Below are positions 6,495 to 7,848 of a stretch of DNA of 7,848 nt, one piece after another. This DNA comes from Methylophilaceae bacterium UBA7525 (lineage in GTDB: Bacteria > Pseudomonadota > Gammaproteobacteria > Burkholderiales > Methylophilaceae), in assembly GCA_002479405.1 (NCBI GenBank), contig DLMX01000008.1, positions 16,532 through 24,379 on the forward strand. Direction: 5' to 3'. The notes beneath the pieces are model-generated. The model worked only from the letters and a program-made list of their open reading frames with translations. It did not search any database and had not been told where the DNA came from. The position numbers and the translations under genes were made by a program. The stretch's first letter is position 1; each line of letters opens with the position of its first letter.

Positions 6495-6731
6495 ATGAGC
6501 GAACCCGAAATCACCCAGAAAAAACCCTATGCCCTGGAGCTGGAGGCCGGCGATTACTGGTGGTGCGCCTGCGGCCGCTCCAAGAGCCAGCCCTTTTGCG
6601 ACGGCTCCCACAAAGGCACCGGTCTTGGTCCGCAGAAATTCACCCTGAGCGAAAAGGGCAAGGTGTGGCTGTGCGGCTGCCGCCACAGCGGCAAGGCGCC
6701 GCATTGCGACGGCAGCCACAAGACGCTGTAA
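6495..6731 (+). CDS. Small dual-CDGSH iron-sulfur protein
   Basis: This 78-residue protein is built from two CDGSH zinc-finger-like motifs, each ligating a [2Fe-2S] cluster through three cysteines and one histidine. Motif 1 is C24-A-C26 then PFCDGSH with C35 and H39; motif 2 is C60-G-C62 then PHCDGSH with C71 and H75. All eight ligands are present. The layout matches the soluble two-motif class related to mitochondrial CISD3 (MiNT), with no membrane anchor or signal peptide, so it should be cytoplasmic. Such proteins are linked to iron-sulfur or electron transfer and to redox or iron stress, but no reaction can be named from sequence. The ATG at 6495 follows GAGG by five bases. The frame is open far upstream, but that extension is the antisense of the ABC gene. 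It is transcribed away from the FetA-like gene, which suggests, without proving, a shared iron-related role. Confidence 0.92.
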   Translation: MSEPEITQKKPYALELEAGDYWWCACGRSKSQPFCDGSHKGTGLGPQKFTLSEKGKVWLCGCRHSGKAPHCDGSHKTL

Positions 6732-6768
6732 CCAGAACCTGTCTCAAAAATCCAACGCGTATAGATTC

Positions 6769-6848
6769 AACCACGGGGAACACGGGGATACTGGGACAAG
6801 AACAGGTTTTGCCTTTCATATCCGTGAGTTCCCCGTGTCCCCGTGGTT
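6769..6848. repeat. Foldback repeat with CACGGGG-rich arms
   Basis: The arms 6769-6788 and 6829-6848 are inverted repeats, identical over 19 bases apart from one extra A in the left arm. Each arm contains two copies of CACGGGG (or its complement), spaced 9 bp in the left arm and 8 bp in the right. The 40-base loop includes ACAGGTT at 6802-6808, which can also pair with AACCTGT at 6737-6743 just outside the left arm. It lies 37 bases after the CDGSH stop, and the right arm is followed by a T-rich run to about 6860, so it may end the CDGSH transcript. Its architecture resembles the 5611-5754 element, but its sequence is different. Confidence 0.7.
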
Positions 6849-6868
6849 TGCTGTTTTCTTCCTGCCGC

Positions 6869-6900
6869 AAAAAAATGGCGGGCATCTCACGATGCCCGCC
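6869..6900 (-). terminator. Rho-independent terminator of the ammonium transporter gene
   Basis: A perfect 10-bp GC-rich stem (GGCGGGCATC at 6877-6886 with GATGCCCGCC at 6891-6900) closes a four-base loop. On the minus strand it is followed by one A and then seven T (6875-6869). It lies 27 bases after the amt stop. There is no T tract on the plus-strand side, so it acts on minus-strand transcription. Confidence 0.88.
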
Positions 6901-6927
6901 AATGCGCCTTTGGGAGGAGAGGGGCGC

Positions 6928-7848
6928 TTACTTGCTGGAAGTGAATTCCGGGTAGGCCTCGAGGCCGCACTCGGTCAGGTCCACGCCGTTGTATTCCTCT
7001 TCCTCGCTGACACGCAGGCCCATCACGGCCTTGATGATCAGCCAGGTGACGAAGGCGGCGCCGAACACCCAGGCGAAGATCACGCCGATACCAGTGAGCT
7101 GGGACAGCAGCGAGGACTCCTCGTTGCTCAGCGTCACCGCCAGCAGGCCCCAGATGCCGACCACGCCGTGCACGGAGATGGCGCCCACCGGGTCGTCGAT
7201 CTTCAGCTTGTCCAGGGTGATGATGGAGAACACCACCAGCACACCACCGACGGCACCGACCAGGGTCGCCAGCAGCGGCGTCGGAGCCAGCGGCTCGGCG
7301 GTGATCGCCACCAGGCCGGCCAGGGCGCCGTTGAGGGCCATGGTCAGGTCAGCCTTGCCGAACAGCATGCGCGCGGTGATCAGCGCGGCAACCACGCCAC
7401 CGGCGGCGGCCATGTTGGTGTTGACGAACACCAGGGCCACGGCGTTGGCCTCGCCCACGTCGGACACCTTCAGCTCGGAGCCGCCGTTGAAGCCGAACCA
7501 GCCCAACCACAGGATGAAGGTACCCAGAGTGGCCAGCGGCAGGTTGGAGCCGGGGATGGCGTGCACCGAACCGTCGGCACCGTACTTGCCCTTGCGCGCG
7601 CCGAGCAGCAGTACACCGGCCAGGGCAGCGGCGGCACCGGTCATGTGCACCACGCCGGAACCGGCGAAGTCCAGGAAGCCCAGCTCGTCGAGGAAACCAC
7701 CGCCCCACTTCCAGTAACCCTGCACCGGATAGATGAAGCCGGTCATCACCACGGCAAAGGCCAGGAAGGCCCACAGCTTCATGCGCTCGGCCACGGCACC
7801 GGACACGATGGACATGGCGGTGGCCACGAACACCACCTGGAAGAAGAA
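6928..7848 (-). CDS. amt: Ammonium transporter (Amt/MEP/Rh family), 5' end outside the window
   Basis: The visible 306 residues are the C-terminal three quarters of an Amt protein; the frame is open to the right edge, with FFFQVVFVATAMSIVSGAVAERM as the first visible block. Amt trimers pass ammonium across the inner membrane. Numbered from the first visible residue, D60 in FLDFAGSGVVH corresponds to the recruitment aspartate of E. coli AmtB (D160), and H68 and H227 (ISVHGVVG) to the pore twin histidines H168 and H318. LGWFGFNGGS and FVNTNMAAAG are also typical. The cytoplasmic tail (GLRVSEEEEYNGVDLTECG) matches tails that bind the PII protein GlnK, so post-translational control by GlnK is likely. 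glnK, often beside amt, is not in the window but could lie past the right edge. The stop is TAA and a strong terminator follows. Confidence 0.95.
   Translation of the reverse strand, partial: FFFQVVFVATAMSIVSGAVAERMKLWAFLAFAVVMTGFIYPVQGYWKWGGGFLDELGFLDFAGSGVVHMTGAAAALAGVLLLGARKGKYGADGSVHAIPGSNLPLATLGTFILWLGWFGFNGGSELKVSDVGEANAVALVFVNTNMAAAGGVVAALITARMLFGKADLTMALNGALAGLVAITAEPLAPTPLLATLVGAVGGVLVVFSIITLDKLKIDDPVGAISVHGVVGIWGLLAVTLSNEESSLLSQLTGIGVIFAWVFGAAFVTWLIIKAVMGLRVSEEEEYNGVDLTECGLEAYPEFTSSK

Overview
The window looks like chromosomal DNA of a free-living proteobacterium of the beta or gamma class. The evidence is the layout purM facing away from an AI-2E/PerM-type permease followed by hda, tandem DUF3108 genes, and Shine-Dalgarno-led genes packed with small overlaps. 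All core genes are housekeeping; I see no phage, plasmid, CRISPR or RNA gene.

Left block, minus strand (1-3763): purM, then two related DUF3108 envelope genes, then the N-terminal two thirds or so of an RsmB/NOP-family RNA cytosine methyltransferase that runs off the left edge. The last three genes overlap (11 bp and 4 bp) and are almost certainly co-translated. purN, which commonly follows purM, is not between purM and the DUF3108 genes.

Centre, plus strand (3835-5602): the PerM-like permease and hda are separated by one base and diverge from purM. Inside the permease gene, near 4375, base composition steps from about 56% to about 69% GC with no loss of frame. Everything to the right stays GC-rich and everything to the left stays moderate. 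The left genes feel betaproteobacterial and the right genes gammaproteobacterial, so this may be a recombination joint or an assembly chimera.

Right block (5603-7848): a 144-bp foldback element whose arms are 10-bp repeats; an orphan FetA-like ABC ATPase (minus); a divergent small protein with two CDGSH iron-sulfur motifs (plus); a second foldback repeat; a strong terminator; and the 3' part of an ammonium transporter gene (minus) that runs off the right edge. The ABC ATPase and CDGSH pair hints at iron or redox handling, but the partner permease is absent. I do not see a clear undescribed system. The points most worth checking are the composition step, the two foldback elements, and the ABC gene that lacks its permease.
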